In this document: piece after piece, positions 1-8,101 of the stretch
Layout of the letters: each line of letters begins with the position of its first letter
Position numbering within the stretch: position 1 is the stretch's first letter
Translations under genes and position numbers: made by a program
Origin: Chloroflexota bacterium
Lineage (GTDB): Bacteria; Chloroflexota; Dehalococcoidia; Lucifugimonadales; GCA-2722455
Assembly (NCBI GenBank): GCA_002722455.1
Contig: PBMB01000001.1
Location: 1-43,137, forward strand
Direction: 5' to 3'
Length of the DNA: 43,137 nucleotides
Notes under the pieces: generated by a model
What the model was told of the DNA's origin: nothing
Databases searched by the model: none
The model's input: only the letters and a program-made list of their open reading frames with translations

Positions 1-295
1 CTACGTCAACTTCGATTACATTACCGTTTAAAGTCCAAGCGTTAGAACGAACTTGTGGAACTTCTTTTAAGTATTCACCGCTATCTACTAAATCTGTTTG
101 TAAATTAGAAACAACAACTTCGTCGATTTCAGCCATAGTAACAGCAGCTTGAATTTGCTGACCTTGGTTGATTACTGTAGAAGCTTCTGATTTAGCAGTA
201 CCTTCTTGGAATGCATCTCCACCGTAGTAGATTGAAGCTAGTGCTAGTGCTGCAACAAGTGCGATTGCGATGATTGAAATAATTAAACTAAACAT
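1..295 (-). CDS. Pilin-like protein, leaderless (3' end outside window)
   Basis: The N-terminal 98 residues of a minus-strand gene. The protein opens MFSLIISIIAIALVAALA, a hydrophobic helix like that of type IV pilins, followed by a polar region with a Tyr-Tyr-Gly-Gly turn. The ATG at 293-295 is preceded by AAAGGAG at good spacing, so the start is well supported. That means there is no positively charged leader and no Gly before the Phe that would be +1 in a normal pilin; Glu5 is also absent. The first 18 residues are identical to those of the pilin at 27976-28527, though the codons differ, so these are old paralogues. It is probably a structural subunit for the pilus machine at 29068-38202. 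The rest of the gene is cut off, so C-terminal cysteines cannot be judged. Confidence 0.75.
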   Translation of the reverse strand, partial: MFSLIISIIAIALVAALALASIYYGGDAFQEGTAKSEASTVINQGQQIQAAVTMAEIDEVVVSNLQTDLVDSGEYLKEVPQVRSNAWTLNGNVIEVDV

Positions 296-637
296 ATTTT
301 TACTCCTTTAAATATTAATATATGTTATTAAAAATAAGATTAAGCACGTTGTCTTAAAGACTGTTTCCTTTTGTGCTTACCTGTAATCAAATTAACACTA
401 TAATACTATGCGTCAAATATATTTTGTATTTTATTATATTTTTAATGGTATTATGATATTTGTTTTTTCTATTACTTATTGATAAAAATATCTAATTGTT
501 TTTTTATAATATTTTTTTTAATAATAAGAAAAAATATAATATTTTAGAATAAATAGATTATATTATTAAAAAAAAATAATTTGATTTTATTTTTGTTAAT
601 GGTATTTTTTATCTATTAAATAAAGGAGAAACAGACA
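296..637. other. Divergent A+T-rich intergenic region
   Basis: About 340 bases between the minus-strand pilin and the plus-strand zinc-ribbon gene. It should hold both promoters. A nested inverted repeat lies in the pilin 5' region: aagcac at 342-347 pairs with gtgctt at 373-378, and gtct/agac at 351-361 forms an inner hairpin. The rest is A/T homopolymer-rich and I see no gene in it. Confidence 0.6.
321..336 (-). promoter_or_regulatory. 16-bp element shared upstream of two pilin genes (copy 1)
   Basis: The minus-strand sequence TATTTTTAATAACATA lies 26 bases upstream of the pilin start at 295. The identical 16 bases occur 37 bases upstream of the pilin start at 28527. A degenerate relative lies upstream of the fibrinogen-like gene near 3820-3840. 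It could be part of a promoter or a regulator site; the sequence alone does not decide. Confidence 0.45.
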
Positions 638-1372
638 ATGGCAGAAAAAAATATTTCATTAAGAGATTTTAATGCAAAAATTGTTTTAAAAAGAATAGAA
701 AAGAAAAAAGCATTGTGTCCTTCTTGTGAAAGAAGAATTAAGCATGCTGGTGAGCTTAATATTTTTAAGAATAAAAAAACTAATGAGATTCTTTATTATA
801 TTACTTGTAGAAAGTGCGAATATAAAAAAGACAAACAAACAAAAGAAAAACAAAAAGAAACAATATTAGTCATTGAAAAGAGATTAATAGAAAATAGATA
901 TCCTTATTCTTGTGAAGTTGTTGAAGACCCTAATATAGAAAGAATGCTAGACAATGTTGTTCATGGTAATCAAAAAATGCAAATGAATGTGTTTGAAGAA
1001 ACACTAGGTATTTGGCATAAAGAAGATGAACAATTCTTTGAAGATAACCCTGATCGTAAATTCTATGCACGACCATTATATAAAGGAGAACTGGAAGCTG
1101 TTCATAAAGGTGACGAAAAAATGGTTGAAGTCGCTATCAAAAATAATATTTCTTTTACAATGATACATAGAGTTGCGAAAACTCAACGTGCTTATGAATA
1201 TGTGTCTGACTTAACAGGTCATCCTTACAATGAAGAAGCTTTTGTTGCTGCTTTATTTATGATTAAAGTCAATAATGCTTTCGGGGTAGAAGATTTACCA
1301 GAATTATATCAGAAAATTAAAGAGAATAAACAAATTGTTGAAGATTTTAAACTAGATAAATTTTCAAAATAA
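638..1372 (+). CDS. Hypothetical protein with N-terminal zinc ribbon
   Basis: A 244-residue protein of unknown function. Residues 27-60 hold two CxxC pairs (C27/C30 and C57/C60) spaced as in a zinc ribbon, in a very basic, Lys-rich region. This suggests nucleic-acid or protein binding. The C-terminal half is helical and contains GHPYNEE at about 194-200, a motif that resembles LCGNPYNE in the unknown protein at 7068-8084. The start has AAAGGAG 10 bases upstream. The gene stands alone, ends in TAA and runs straight into a bidirectional terminator. I do not recognise the family. Confidence 0.75.
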   Translation: MAEKNISLRDFNAKIVLKRIEKKKALCPSCERRIKHAGELNIFKNKKTNEILYYITCRKCEYKKDKQTKEKQKETILVIEKRLIENRYPYSCEVVEDPNIERMLDNVVHGNQKMQMNVFEETLGIWHKEDEQFFEDNPDRKFYARPLYKGELEAVHKGDEKMVEVAIKNNISFTMIHRVAKTQRAYEYVSDLTGHPYNEEAFVAALFMIKVNNAFGVEDLPELYQKIKENKQIVEDFKLDKFSK

Positions 1373-1379
1373 AAAAAAA

Positions 1380-1407
1380 GACTTGATTTTCTGTCAAGTC
1401 TTTTTTG
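1380..1407. terminator. Bidirectional intrinsic terminator
   Basis: A perfect stem gacttga/tcaagtc with a 7-base loop, flanked by an A-tract on the left and a T-tract on the right. It serves the convergent genes ending at 1372 (+) and 1420 (-). Confidence 0.85.
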
Positions 1408-1419
1408 TTTGTCTTTTTA

Positions 1420-1968
1420 TTATTTTATATCATCTAAGAATATATAACTTTGAGTTGTTTCTTTCTCAGTTTGTTTAAAGTTCATGGTATTCTTTTGTAT
1501 GTTTGCACTTATGTTCTTATTTTTTTGATAATGTTTAAATACTTCTTTGAATTTTTCTTCTGAAAATATTTTATTACCTACTTGATACTCTTCAAACTGC
1601 ATAAAGCATTCATCGTTAAATTGATCAACCCATTCTAATAAAATAGCGTCAGTCCAATCCTCACCCTTAAGTCCTTCTCTAAAGAATCTTAAACGTAAGA
1701 ACATATCTTTACCTTCATTATTTTTTGCTGTCAGTATATGACCTTTTTTACTGCTTGTTTCTGTTAAACCACCAATGCTTTGTTTTGTTTTCTCTATTTG
1801 TTCGTCTAAGTATTGAATTCTGTTTTTGAATTGCTCTACTGTTGTTTCTAATGAACTATGAAAATCAGCGTCTCTTAGTAAATTTAATCTTTTTAAACCT
1901 TCTGATACACATGCAAGTGATTCTTGAAGATCAGTCCTTTCTTCTATTAATAATTCTAATTTATTCAT
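1420..1968 (-). CDS. Hypothetical coiled-coil protein
   Basis: A 182-residue cytoplasmic protein with no recognised family. Residues 1-65 are a likely coiled coil, starting MNKLELLIEERTDLQES with heptad-spaced Leu/Ile. The middle part is mixed alpha/beta with RLRFFREGLKGEDWTDAILLEW, an aromatic-rich patch. There is no signal peptide or membrane segment. The start at 1968 has AGGAAAC upstream. It converges on the gene at 638-1372 and shares its terminator. Confidence 0.65.
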   Translation of the reverse strand: MNKLELLIEERTDLQESLACVSEGLKRLNLLRDADFHSSLETTVEQFKNRIQYLDEQIEKTKQSIGGLTETSSKKGHILTAKNNEGKDMFLRLRFFREGLKGEDWTDAILLEWVDQFNDECFMQFEEYQVGNKIFSEEKFKEVFKHYQKNKNISANIQKNTMNFKQTEKETTQSYIFLDDIK

Positions 1969-2080
1969 TCCTAATGTTTCCTACTATATTTTACTCTACT
2001 AATTTAGCATTTTTAATTTTTATCTATAATAATTTAGATTTCCTAAAAATGCAAGAAAAAGAAAATCTTTTTTTATTATA

Positions 2081-2518
2081 TTATAAAGACTGACATCTTT
2101 CGATAATTGCTTCTGTCAATTCTTTTTTAAATTTAATTTTTGTCTTTTTGTTTTCTGTTTTGTTTGTTTTTATTAAAAATTTAGCCAATAGCTTTTTTTC
2201 TTCATCTTGTAAATTTAACCATGTTTCTGATTTTTGAATCTCTTCAAGTAAGAGAGCTGTCTCGCCTGTTTTTATTGACATTAAATTATCAAATTCTGTT
2301 ATCATTTTATATCCGCTTTCCATACAAGAAGATTTTTTATCTACTTTTTTAACAACTAATTCATTTTTTTCAGATTCATCTTTTTTATAAATATAATTAT
2401 TTTCTACATTTTCAATTGCTTGCTCTTTAATTTTGTCATCTTTAAATTGTTTAACAGGTATATTACTTGCAAAAACAGAGGTAGTTGTTAATGCTAATGT
2501 TAAAATTAATAATTTCAT
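2081..2518 (-). CDS. Small secreted/periplasmic hypothetical protein
   Basis: I place the start at the ATG at 2516-2518, because AAGGAAG lies 9 bases upstream and the protein then begins with a clean signal peptide, MKLLILTLALTTTSVFA, with likely cleavage after Ala. A start at 2548 would put charged residues before the signal and lacks a ribosome site. The mature part, about 125 residues, is Lys/Glu-rich and probably helical, with two widely spaced Cys. There is no recognised domain. It is divergent from the small gene at 2649. Confidence 0.65.
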   Translation of the reverse strand: MKLLILTLALTTTSVFASNIPVKQFKDDKIKEQAIENVENNYIYKKDESEKNELVVKKVDKKSSCMESGYKMITEFDNLMSIKTGETALLLEEIQKSETWLNLQDEEKKLLAKFLIKTNKTENKKTKIKFKKELTEAIIERCQSL

Positions 2519-2590
2519 TCGGCTTATCTTCCTTTTTTCTTTATACATTTATATTAAATCATTTTCTAGATAATAGGTCAAAAAAAAGAC

Positions 2591-2618
2591 TTGATTTTTT
2601 TTATTTAAATATGATAAT
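2591..2618 (+). promoter_or_regulatory. Candidate sigma70-type promoter for the small gene at 2649
   Basis: TTGATT at 2591-2596, a 16-base spacer and GATAAT at 2613-2618, about 30 bases before the ATG at 2649. In such A+T-rich DNA this is suggestive only. Confidence 0.35.
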
Positions 2619-2648
2619 TAATAATGATATTTTTTTGAAGAGGAACAT

Positions 2649-2864
2649 ATGGATAACGATAAAAAGAGAGATTTGTTAAAAAAAATAGATCATTTTATGG
2701 GGCAAGGCAATATAGATGAAATTGATAAAATTTTAATAATAATAAGAGAAGGTTTAGATACGCATACAGTTGAATTTGGGAGATTTGTTTTGGGTTATAC
2801 AGGAGCATTTAAAAAAGATTTAAAAGAATGGGTTCCTTTATATGATAAGATAGATGAAGAATAA
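2649..2864 (+). CDS. Small hypothetical protein, 71 aa
   Basis: A short, charged, probably helical protein (MDNDKKRDLLKKIDHFMGQG...). It has no signal peptide, membrane segment or cysteine. AAGAGGAA lies just upstream of the ATG, and a strong terminator starts at the stop codon, which supports it as a real gene. No family recognised. Confidence 0.6.
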   Translation: MDNDKKRDLLKKIDHFMGQGNIDEIDKILIIIREGLDTHTVEFGRFVLGYTGAFKKDLKEWVPLYDKIDEE

Positions 2865-2865
2865 A

Positions 2866-2890
2866 AAAAGTCGCACCATGCGACTTTTCT
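2866..2890. terminator. Bidirectional intrinsic terminator
   Basis: Ten-base stem aaaagtcgca/tgcgactttt with loop cca, A-tract before and T-rich tract after. It lies between the convergent genes ending at 2864 (+) and 2894 (-). Confidence 0.85.
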
Positions 2891-2893
2891 TTT

Positions 2894-3796
2894 TTATCTT
2901 TGATATATTTTAACCCATTGTTGAGATCCTGAATCGTATCCGCCGTCATAGAACCAAGGACCTGTTCTGTATGAACCCGAATATTGATCTTGTAAGCAAT
3001 ATGTCCAAGTAGAACCATAACTAGCCATTGCTAATGTGCATCGGGCTTTCATATCTGTTTCACCATAAGTCGCCATTGCTAAACCTTTCCAAGTAGTAGC
3101 AGAAGCATGACTTGAATAATAAAAGTTACCACCTGTTTGAGTAAAGGAATTGTTCGTTGGATTTTCTAAATATGAGTTTGTTTGAGTAAATATAGCATTT
3201 CTTTTAATACTAGAACTATCATGAATGAAAAATTCATATTTATTATTTCTTTTAATTTCCTTAAATGAATATAACAATGAGTAATTAATATTAGACCCAA
3301 CATTCCAGTCGCCATTTGCTACTGTTGATTGCGACACATTATCTGAATTACTATAAAATACCAAAGTCCAGCCACCACCTTCAGTTGTCATGTCACAGTA
3401 AGCAGATATTTCTTGATTGCCTTTTGGATTTATATTATACATTCCATCAGTATGATGACCAGCATTTTTCCAATCTAAACATGTTTGATATTCGTGTGTT
3501 CCTATTTCTTTTTGATTATGATTTATTATTATTGTTCTTGTTTCAGAGTTTAAGCCTTTTGTTCTTTCTTGATCTTGTTTACAGTTGTAAGTTTGATCAA
3601 ATTCAACGCCTTTATCTATATCAGATGCTAATGGTGAATAGTTATTGCAATCATATTCTGTATTTATATTATACCAATTTGTCCATCCGTTTGTGTAATC
3701 GTTGTTTTCTTTATCTATTATTACGACATAGTTTGCTGCTGTTGCAGTTAAAGAGGATAACAATATTGCAAACAATGTTAGTTTTCCTTTTTTCAT
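2894..3796 (-). CDS. Secreted protein with fibrinogen-like C-terminal domain
   Basis: A 300-residue exported protein. Residues 1-21 are a signal peptide (MKKGKLTLFAILLSSLTATA). Residues about 102-300 look like a bacterial fibrinogen-related domain: TCLDWKNAG, then DGMYNINPKG, then YCDMTTEGGGWTLVFYSN at about 133-150, and aromatic/Gly-rich repeats to the end. Cysteines at 50, 72, 106 and 134 plus two near the C-terminus fit disulfide bonding. In other organisms such domains bind acetylated or other glycans, so a surface lectin or adhesin role is an inference. AAAAGGAA lies upstream of the ATG. The 5' region carries ATTTTTAATA, resembling the element upstream of the two pilin genes. Confidence 0.8.
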   Translation of the reverse strand: MKKGKLTLFAILLSSLTATAANYVVIIDKENNDYTNGWTNWYNINTEYDCNNYSPLASDIDKGVEFDQTYNCKQDQERTKGLNSETRTIIINHNQKEIGTHEYQTCLDWKNAGHHTDGMYNINPKGNQEISAYCDMTTEGGGWTLVFYSNSDNVSQSTVANGDWNVGSNINYSLLYSFKEIKRNNKYEFFIHDSSSIKRNAIFTQTNSYLENPTNNSFTQTGGNFYYSSHASATTWKGLAMATYGETDMKARCTLAMASYGSTWTYCLQDQYSGSYRTGPWFYDGGYDSGSQQWVKIYQR

Positions 3797-3850
3797 TTTA
3801 ATTCCTTTTGTTTATATCTATTAAAAATCATATTATATTTTGATATAAAA

Positions 3851-3880
3851 TCAAAAAAAAAGACAAGTTTCCTTGTCTTT
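3851..3880 (-). terminator. Intrinsic terminator after fadE
   Basis: On the minus strand a 9-base stem AAAGACAAG/CTTGTCTTT is followed by a run of T, about 20 bases past the fadE stop at 3901. Confidence 0.85.
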
Positions 3881-3900
3881 ATTAATGTTATTGCTTTATT

Positions 3901-6045
3901 TTAATCTGAGAATTCATCTACATTTATTACTTTCAACATCAAATCCTGATATTCTTTTAATTTAGTAAATTCTTCTTCATTTATTATATTTTTATCTCTC
4001 GCTATTTCAAATGGATTAACTAAATCTGTTATTTCCGCCCTTTTAATTTTTTCTAAAACCTCTTTAAGTTCTTTCTTCATTAAATAAGCTTTATGCATTG
4101 TATTTACAGAAGTTCTTTCATTTTTCAAATCAACCAAATTCAACATTTGACTTTGAAGACTTTCATTAGAGTAAGCTTTTAAAACATTTCTGTTTTCACT
4201 TGGGTAAGGATTAAAATCAAATCGCCCAAGTGGTGTTGTTACAAACTGAAGAGGCTTTATTGCTAACTTATTAGGAAATAAACTATAGAATTCTTCTAAA
4301 CTGTTGTTTATTTCTTTCATTAACAGTCTTAATGAAGAAATAGCTATAATTTCATTTTCAGTAGATTTGTTTTTCTCATAATAAGAAACAACAGCTACAC
4401 CCATATATAAATAACTTAAAATATCTCCTAATCTAGCAGATACATTTTCTTTAAATTTTAATTTACCACCTAACGTTAACAATGAAACGTCTGAAAGTAA
4501 ATAAAATAAAGAACTATAATAATCCATATAAGATTTTAATCCTGACATTGATCTTTTTGAAGATAAAGCTAATGACGGATATTTAATTATAGTTTTAGCT
4601 AATTTTTTAGAAAAGAATAATGCATGCTCCTTTAGCAACTCATTGAAACGGTCTTCATCATTGTTATCGAATGTTTCCATTTCTTTTAAAATAAATGGAT
4701 GACATCTTATTGCTCCTTGACCATATATTATTAAGTTTCTTGTTAATATATTCGCACCTTCAACTGTGATTGCTATAGGCATCCCTGTATATGAATCCCA
4801 ACTTGGGTTGTTTTTACCCTGAATAATAGATTTACCAGCCATTATATCCATCGAATTATTTAAAATATCTCTTGCAAATTCTGTTGTATGATATTTCGTA
4901 ATTGCTGTTACTATTGCGGGTTTAATTTTTTTGTCTAAACCTGCTAATGTTAGTGTTCTTGTTGCCTCATTTATGTAAGTTTTTAAGATCATTTCTGATA
5001 GTTTTTCTTCTACACCTTCAAATTTTGAAATTGGAGTATTAAATTGTTCTCTTACCTCTGAGTAAGCAAATGTTTGATATGTATTCATTTGGCTTTTAGC
5101 TGTTGCTAAGGCAGGAAGTGATACTCCACGACCATCTGCAAGACAAGCCATTAGCATCTCCCAACCTTTACCTATGTTTTCTTTTCCACCTATTACATAA
5201 TCAATTGGAATAAATACATTTTTGCCCTTAATTGTTCCATTCCTAAAAGCCATATTCATTGGTTTATGATAATCTTTTGTTGATACACCTTCTGTTTCAG
5301 AAGGAATTAACGCACAAGTTATACCAAGATCTTTATTTTCACCGAGTAAGCCGTCAGGATCTTCAACTTTAAATGCTAAACCTATCACTGTTGCAATTGG
5401 GGCTAATGTTATATACCTTTTATTTATTGTTAAAGATATCCCTGTTTTTAATTCACCGTCTATTTCTTTTTTGACAACAATACCTTTGTCTGGGATTGAA
5501 CCTGCGTCACTTCCTGCGAATGGAGAGGTTAATCCAAAACAAGGAAACTCTTCACCTGTTGCTAATTTAGGCAACCATTTTTCCTTTTCTTCTTTTGTTC
5601 CGTATTTTTTCAGTAATTCAGCAGGTCCTAATGAATTTGGAACCATAACAGTGACAGCCAAGCTTGAATTTAAACTTGCTATCTTGGATACTACAACGGA
5701 GTTTGCATAGGCTGAAAAATCTAATCCACCATATTCTTCTGGAATTATAAAGGAAAAGAACTTATTTTTTTTCATGAAATCCATTAAGTCAAGAGGTATT
5801 TCTTCTTTGTTGTTTATTTCATAACTGTCTACCATTGATAAGAATTCTTCTAACTCATTATCTATAAAAGACTGTTCTTTTTCTGTTAGTTTTTGTAAAT
5901 CTATATTTTTATAAGAGTGCCAATCTATTTCATTTTTAAATAAATCAGCTTCTAACCAGATATCACCAGAGTCTAATGCTGCTTTTTCTGTTGCTGATAT
6001 TTTTGGCATGTTAGCTTGTAAGGTCTTGAATATCTTATTATTCAT
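3901..6045 (-). CDS. fadE: FadE-type acyl-CoA dehydrogenase
   Basis: A 714-residue flavoenzyme for the first step of fatty-acid beta-oxidation, oxidising acyl-CoA to trans-2-enoyl-CoA with FAD. The N-terminal helical domain is followed by the hallmark FGLTSPFAGSDAGSIPDKG at about 170-188, the beta-domain, and VEGANILTRNLIIYGQGAIR near residue 430, typical of the long FadE branch rather than short acyl-CoA dehydrogenases. The C-terminal ~200 residues match the extra region of FadE proteins (DUF1974 type). E. coli FadE is about 100 residues longer, mainly through an N-terminal membrane extension that is missing here, so this form is probably soluble or peripheral. The start is firm: AGGAGG lies 6 bases upstream. 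The gene is monocistronic, with its own terminator. Confidence 0.9.
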   Translation of the reverse strand: MNNKIFKTLQANMPKISATEKAALDSGDIWLEADLFKNEIDWHSYKNIDLQKLTEKEQSFIDNELEEFLSMVDSYEINNKEEIPLDLMDFMKKNKFFSFIIPEEYGGLDFSAYANSVVVSKIASLNSSLAVTVMVPNSLGPAELLKKYGTKEEKEKWLPKLATGEEFPCFGLTSPFAGSDAGSIPDKGIVVKKEIDGELKTGISLTINKRYITLAPIATVIGLAFKVEDPDGLLGENKDLGITCALIPSETEGVSTKDYHKPMNMAFRNGTIKGKNVFIPIDYVIGGKENIGKGWEMLMACLADGRGVSLPALATAKSQMNTYQTFAYSEVREQFNTPISKFEGVEEKLSEMILKTYINEATRTLTLAGLDKKIKPAIVTAITKYHTTEFARDILNNSMDIMAGKSIIQGKNNPSWDSYTGMPIAITVEGANILTRNLIIYGQGAIRCHPFILKEMETFDNNDEDRFNELLKEHALFFSKKLAKTIIKYPSLALSSKRSMSGLKSYMDYYSSLFYLLSDVSLLTLGGKLKFKENVSARLGDILSYLYMGVAVVSYYEKNKSTENEIIAISSLRLLMKEINNSLEEFYSLFPNKLAIKPLQFVTTPLGRFDFNPYPSENRNVLKAYSNESLQSQMLNLVDLKNERTSVNTMHKAYLMKKELKEVLEKIKRAEITDLVNPFEIARDKNIINEEEFTKLKEYQDLMLKVINVDEFSD

Positions 6046-6179
6046 AATTTCCTCCTGATTTTACTCATTTTCAAACAACTGTTTTAAATAGATTGTATAC
6101 TGATTAGACCAGTTTATCAAGCTAAATGTTTCATAAATGTTAAAATAATTAATTTTGTTATTTGTTTTTTTTGATAGTT

Positions 6180-6217
6180 GCAAAAGTCAATTAAGTGTGT
6201 TAGTATAACTTTAATAA
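6180..6217 (+). promoter_or_regulatory. Repeat element upstream of nrtR, possible operator/promoter
   Basis: GCAAAAGTCAATTAAG at 6180-6195, followed by GTGTTAGTATAACTTTAATA. Closely related sequence occurs twice upstream of the nicotinamidase-like gene (8990-9058). It includes a possible -10 (TATAAC). Sharing between a predicted NrtR gene and a nicotinamidase gene suggests an NrtR site; this is inference. Confidence 0.45.
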
Positions 6218-6236
6218 ATAAATTAAGAGGTTTATC

Positions 6237-6962
6237 ATGGTTTACAATACTGACAAATTTTCACATACACGACCAAATGCTGGTGTAACAATCGCACCTT
6301 TTATTTATAAAGAAGGTGAGGTTAAAGTCTTATTATATAAGAGAGCAAAAGATGCTGCTGTTTATCAAGATGTTTTCTGTTTACCAAATCGATTTTTTGA
6401 CATTACTGAATTTGATACAATGGAAGACGCTGCTCATTATGCACTTAAAGAAAAAACAAATGTTTCTATTTCAAGAAGTTTAGTTCAATTTCATGCTTTT
6501 TCTGGTAAATACATTGATCCTACTCGAATCACAACCATTAACTTAGGATTTTATTCTATATTAAGAGAATCAGAAGTTTCAGAGTGTTCGGAGGATCAAC
6601 CTTTTGAGACAGTTTGGATGAAAGTTGAAGACGCTTTAAAATTAAATCTTGCCTTTAACCACAATGAAGTCCTTGAAATGGCTTATAAGAAATTAAAATA
6701 CGCAGCAGAATATACAACTTCGCCAATTCATTTTTTAGATGAAAAATTTACTATTAATGAACTAAGAGAACTAACAGAATTTTTAATTGATCAAAAATTA
6801 GATAATTCTAGATATCGTTCTCGTATTCAAAGTTCTGGCATATTGATTGAATGTGAAGGCGAAAAAGTAAAAAAAGGATCTTTTAGACCTTCTCAATTAT
6901 ATACTTATAATGAAAAATACACTGGTTGTTTTTATCCTAAAAGTGTTACTTCTGCTCGATAG
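6237..6962 (+). CDS. nrtR: NrtR-type regulator: Nudix-like domain plus winged helix
   Basis: A 241-residue protein with the two-part layout of NrtR, the transcription factor of NAD metabolism that senses ADP-ribose or NAD-related ligands. Residues about 15-150 form a Nudix fold (GVTIAPFIYKEGEVKVLLYKR). The catalytic box is degenerate: where active Nudix hydrolases have REUxEE, this has HYALKEKTNV, so it probably binds but does not hydrolyse. Residues about 165-235 are a winged helix with the typical FTINELRELTEFLI...SRYRSRIQSSGIL...PSQLYTY pattern. The nicotinamidase-like gene 2 kb downstream and the shared upstream repeats fit autoregulation and control of NAD recycling. Ends in TAG, followed by a strong terminator. 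Confidence 0.8.
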   Translation: MVYNTDKFSHTRPNAGVTIAPFIYKEGEVKVLLYKRAKDAAVYQDVFCLPNRFFDITEFDTMEDAAHYALKEKTNVSISRSLVQFHAFSGKYIDPTRITTINLGFYSILRESEVSECSEDQPFETVWMKVEDALKLNLAFNHNEVLEMAYKKLKYAAEYTTSPIHFLDEKFTINELRELTEFLIDQKLDNSRYRSRIQSSGILIECEGEKVKKGSFRPSQLYTYNEKYTGCFYPKSVTSAR

Positions 6963-6983
6963 TGGTAGCTATTGTTTATTTCT

Positions 6984-7010
6984 AAAAGCCTTGTTCTTAC
7001 AAGGCTTTTT
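6984..7010 (+). terminator. Intrinsic terminator after nrtR
   Basis: An 11-base stem aaaagccttgt/acaaggctttt, loop tctt, then T-rich sequence. Confidence 0.85.
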
Positions 7011-7067
7011 ATTTGCATTTTTTTATTGTTTTTGATAAAATAATATTGAGTTTTAATTAGGTATTAT

Positions 7068-8084
7068 ATGTATTATATAAAAAGAAAAGATTTAAATAAA
7101 AAAATCAATAAGATTCACCATTTGTTATTTGGTTCTAAAAGTCAAATCTCAGAAGATATTAAGCTTGCAAACAAAAAAACATATTATTCTTATTCTATGT
7201 TAATGACGAAATCAGAAAGAAAAAAATTAATCGCTGAATGTATTGTCAAAGCTTTTGGTTTCGAGTCATTAAAAGATTACACAAAAAACACAAGATATCT
7301 TATTGATATAAAAAAAATGCGACCTTATGAAACATTGTCTCACCATGACCTAAGAAATATTAGTGATAAAATACAAGAAAATGTTTTTCTTGTTCTTAAT
7401 ATTCAGATAAACCATTATTTAAAATTTCAATGGCTATTTATAGAGGAACTTGATGGTAGGATTTACACTATAAAACATAGTTATAAAAACAATCAAAATA
7501 ATGAAACGCATCAAAATTTAATTAATGGTGTCGTTTCTTTTTACAACAAAAAAACGAGATATTCTATTCCTGAATATGGTGACATATTATTTAAAGATTC
7601 ATATCTAGACAATGAGCTATTATCTATCTTTATTGATAAAGTTTTTTATTATTCAAATTTAAAACTTTTAAATGACACTCAAAATAAATTAAAAAATATT
7701 AAAAAACCATTTTCTTATAAAAATATAATTAATGATTATCGTGTTAATGGTGGTGTAAAGAATATTAATTTTATTAAAAAGATAAAATATTCACTTGATC
7801 TTTTCAATATTAAAAATGATTTATTTAAATTAAACAAATCTGATCTTGTTGTTTTAATGACAACATTATCTGAATATAAACGCTATGACCTCGTTCATTT
7901 AATTAATGAATTATGTGGAAATCCATATAACGAACCTTATTATAATTTTTTAATAGATTTTAAAAAAATATTTTATTGTCACAATAAAAAAACATTTGTT
8001 AAAAACGAAGAGAATATTTTAAAATATAAAGCTTTCTTGGTTGAGAAATATGATTTTTATGATAAAATAAATCATAGTAATTAA
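7068..8084 (+). CDS. Hypothetical protein, 338 aa
   Basis: A basic, Lys/Asn/Tyr-rich protein with no signal peptide or clear membrane helix, and no recognised family. The N-terminal third (KKTYYSYSMLMTKSERKKLI...) is helical. The centre has a beta-rich stretch around WLFIEELDGRIYTIKHSY. The C-terminal part contains LINELCGNPYNEPYYNFLI near 279-297, which resembles DLTGHPYNEEAFVAALFMI in the zinc-ribbon protein at 638-1372. The ribosome site is weak (TTAGG). Only 17 bases separate it from the SLOG-type gene, so the two are probably co-transcribed. Confidence 0.65.
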   Translation: MYYIKRKDLNKKINKIHHLLFGSKSQISEDIKLANKKTYYSYSMLMTKSERKKLIAECIVKAFGFESLKDYTKNTRYLIDIKKMRPYETLSHHDLRNISDKIQENVFLVLNIQINHYLKFQWLFIEELDGRIYTIKHSYKNNQNNETHQNLINGVVSFYNKKTRYSIPEYGDILFKDSYLDNELLSIFIDKVFYYSNLKLLNDTQNKLKNIKKPFSYKNIINDYRVNGGVKNINFIKKIKYSLDLFNIKNDLFKLNKSDLVVLMTTLSEYKRYDLVHLINELCGNPYNEPYYNFLIDFKKIFYCHNKKTFVKNEENILKYKAFLVEKYDFYDKINHSN

Positions 8085-8101
8085 GAAAAAAAAGGAATCT
8101 A

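Noticed and set aside
1842-2093. Plus-strand ORF across 1842-2093
   Set aside because: Overlaps the minus-strand coiled-coil gene, has no ribosome site and is mostly low-complexity Leu/Ile/Phe, typical of a shadow of an A+T-rich antisense strand.
2580-2600. Second copy of the AAAAAGACTTGATTTT terminator arm
   Set aside because: Matches one arm of the terminator at 1380 but the complementary arm is missing, so it cannot form the hairpin; more likely part of a promoter.
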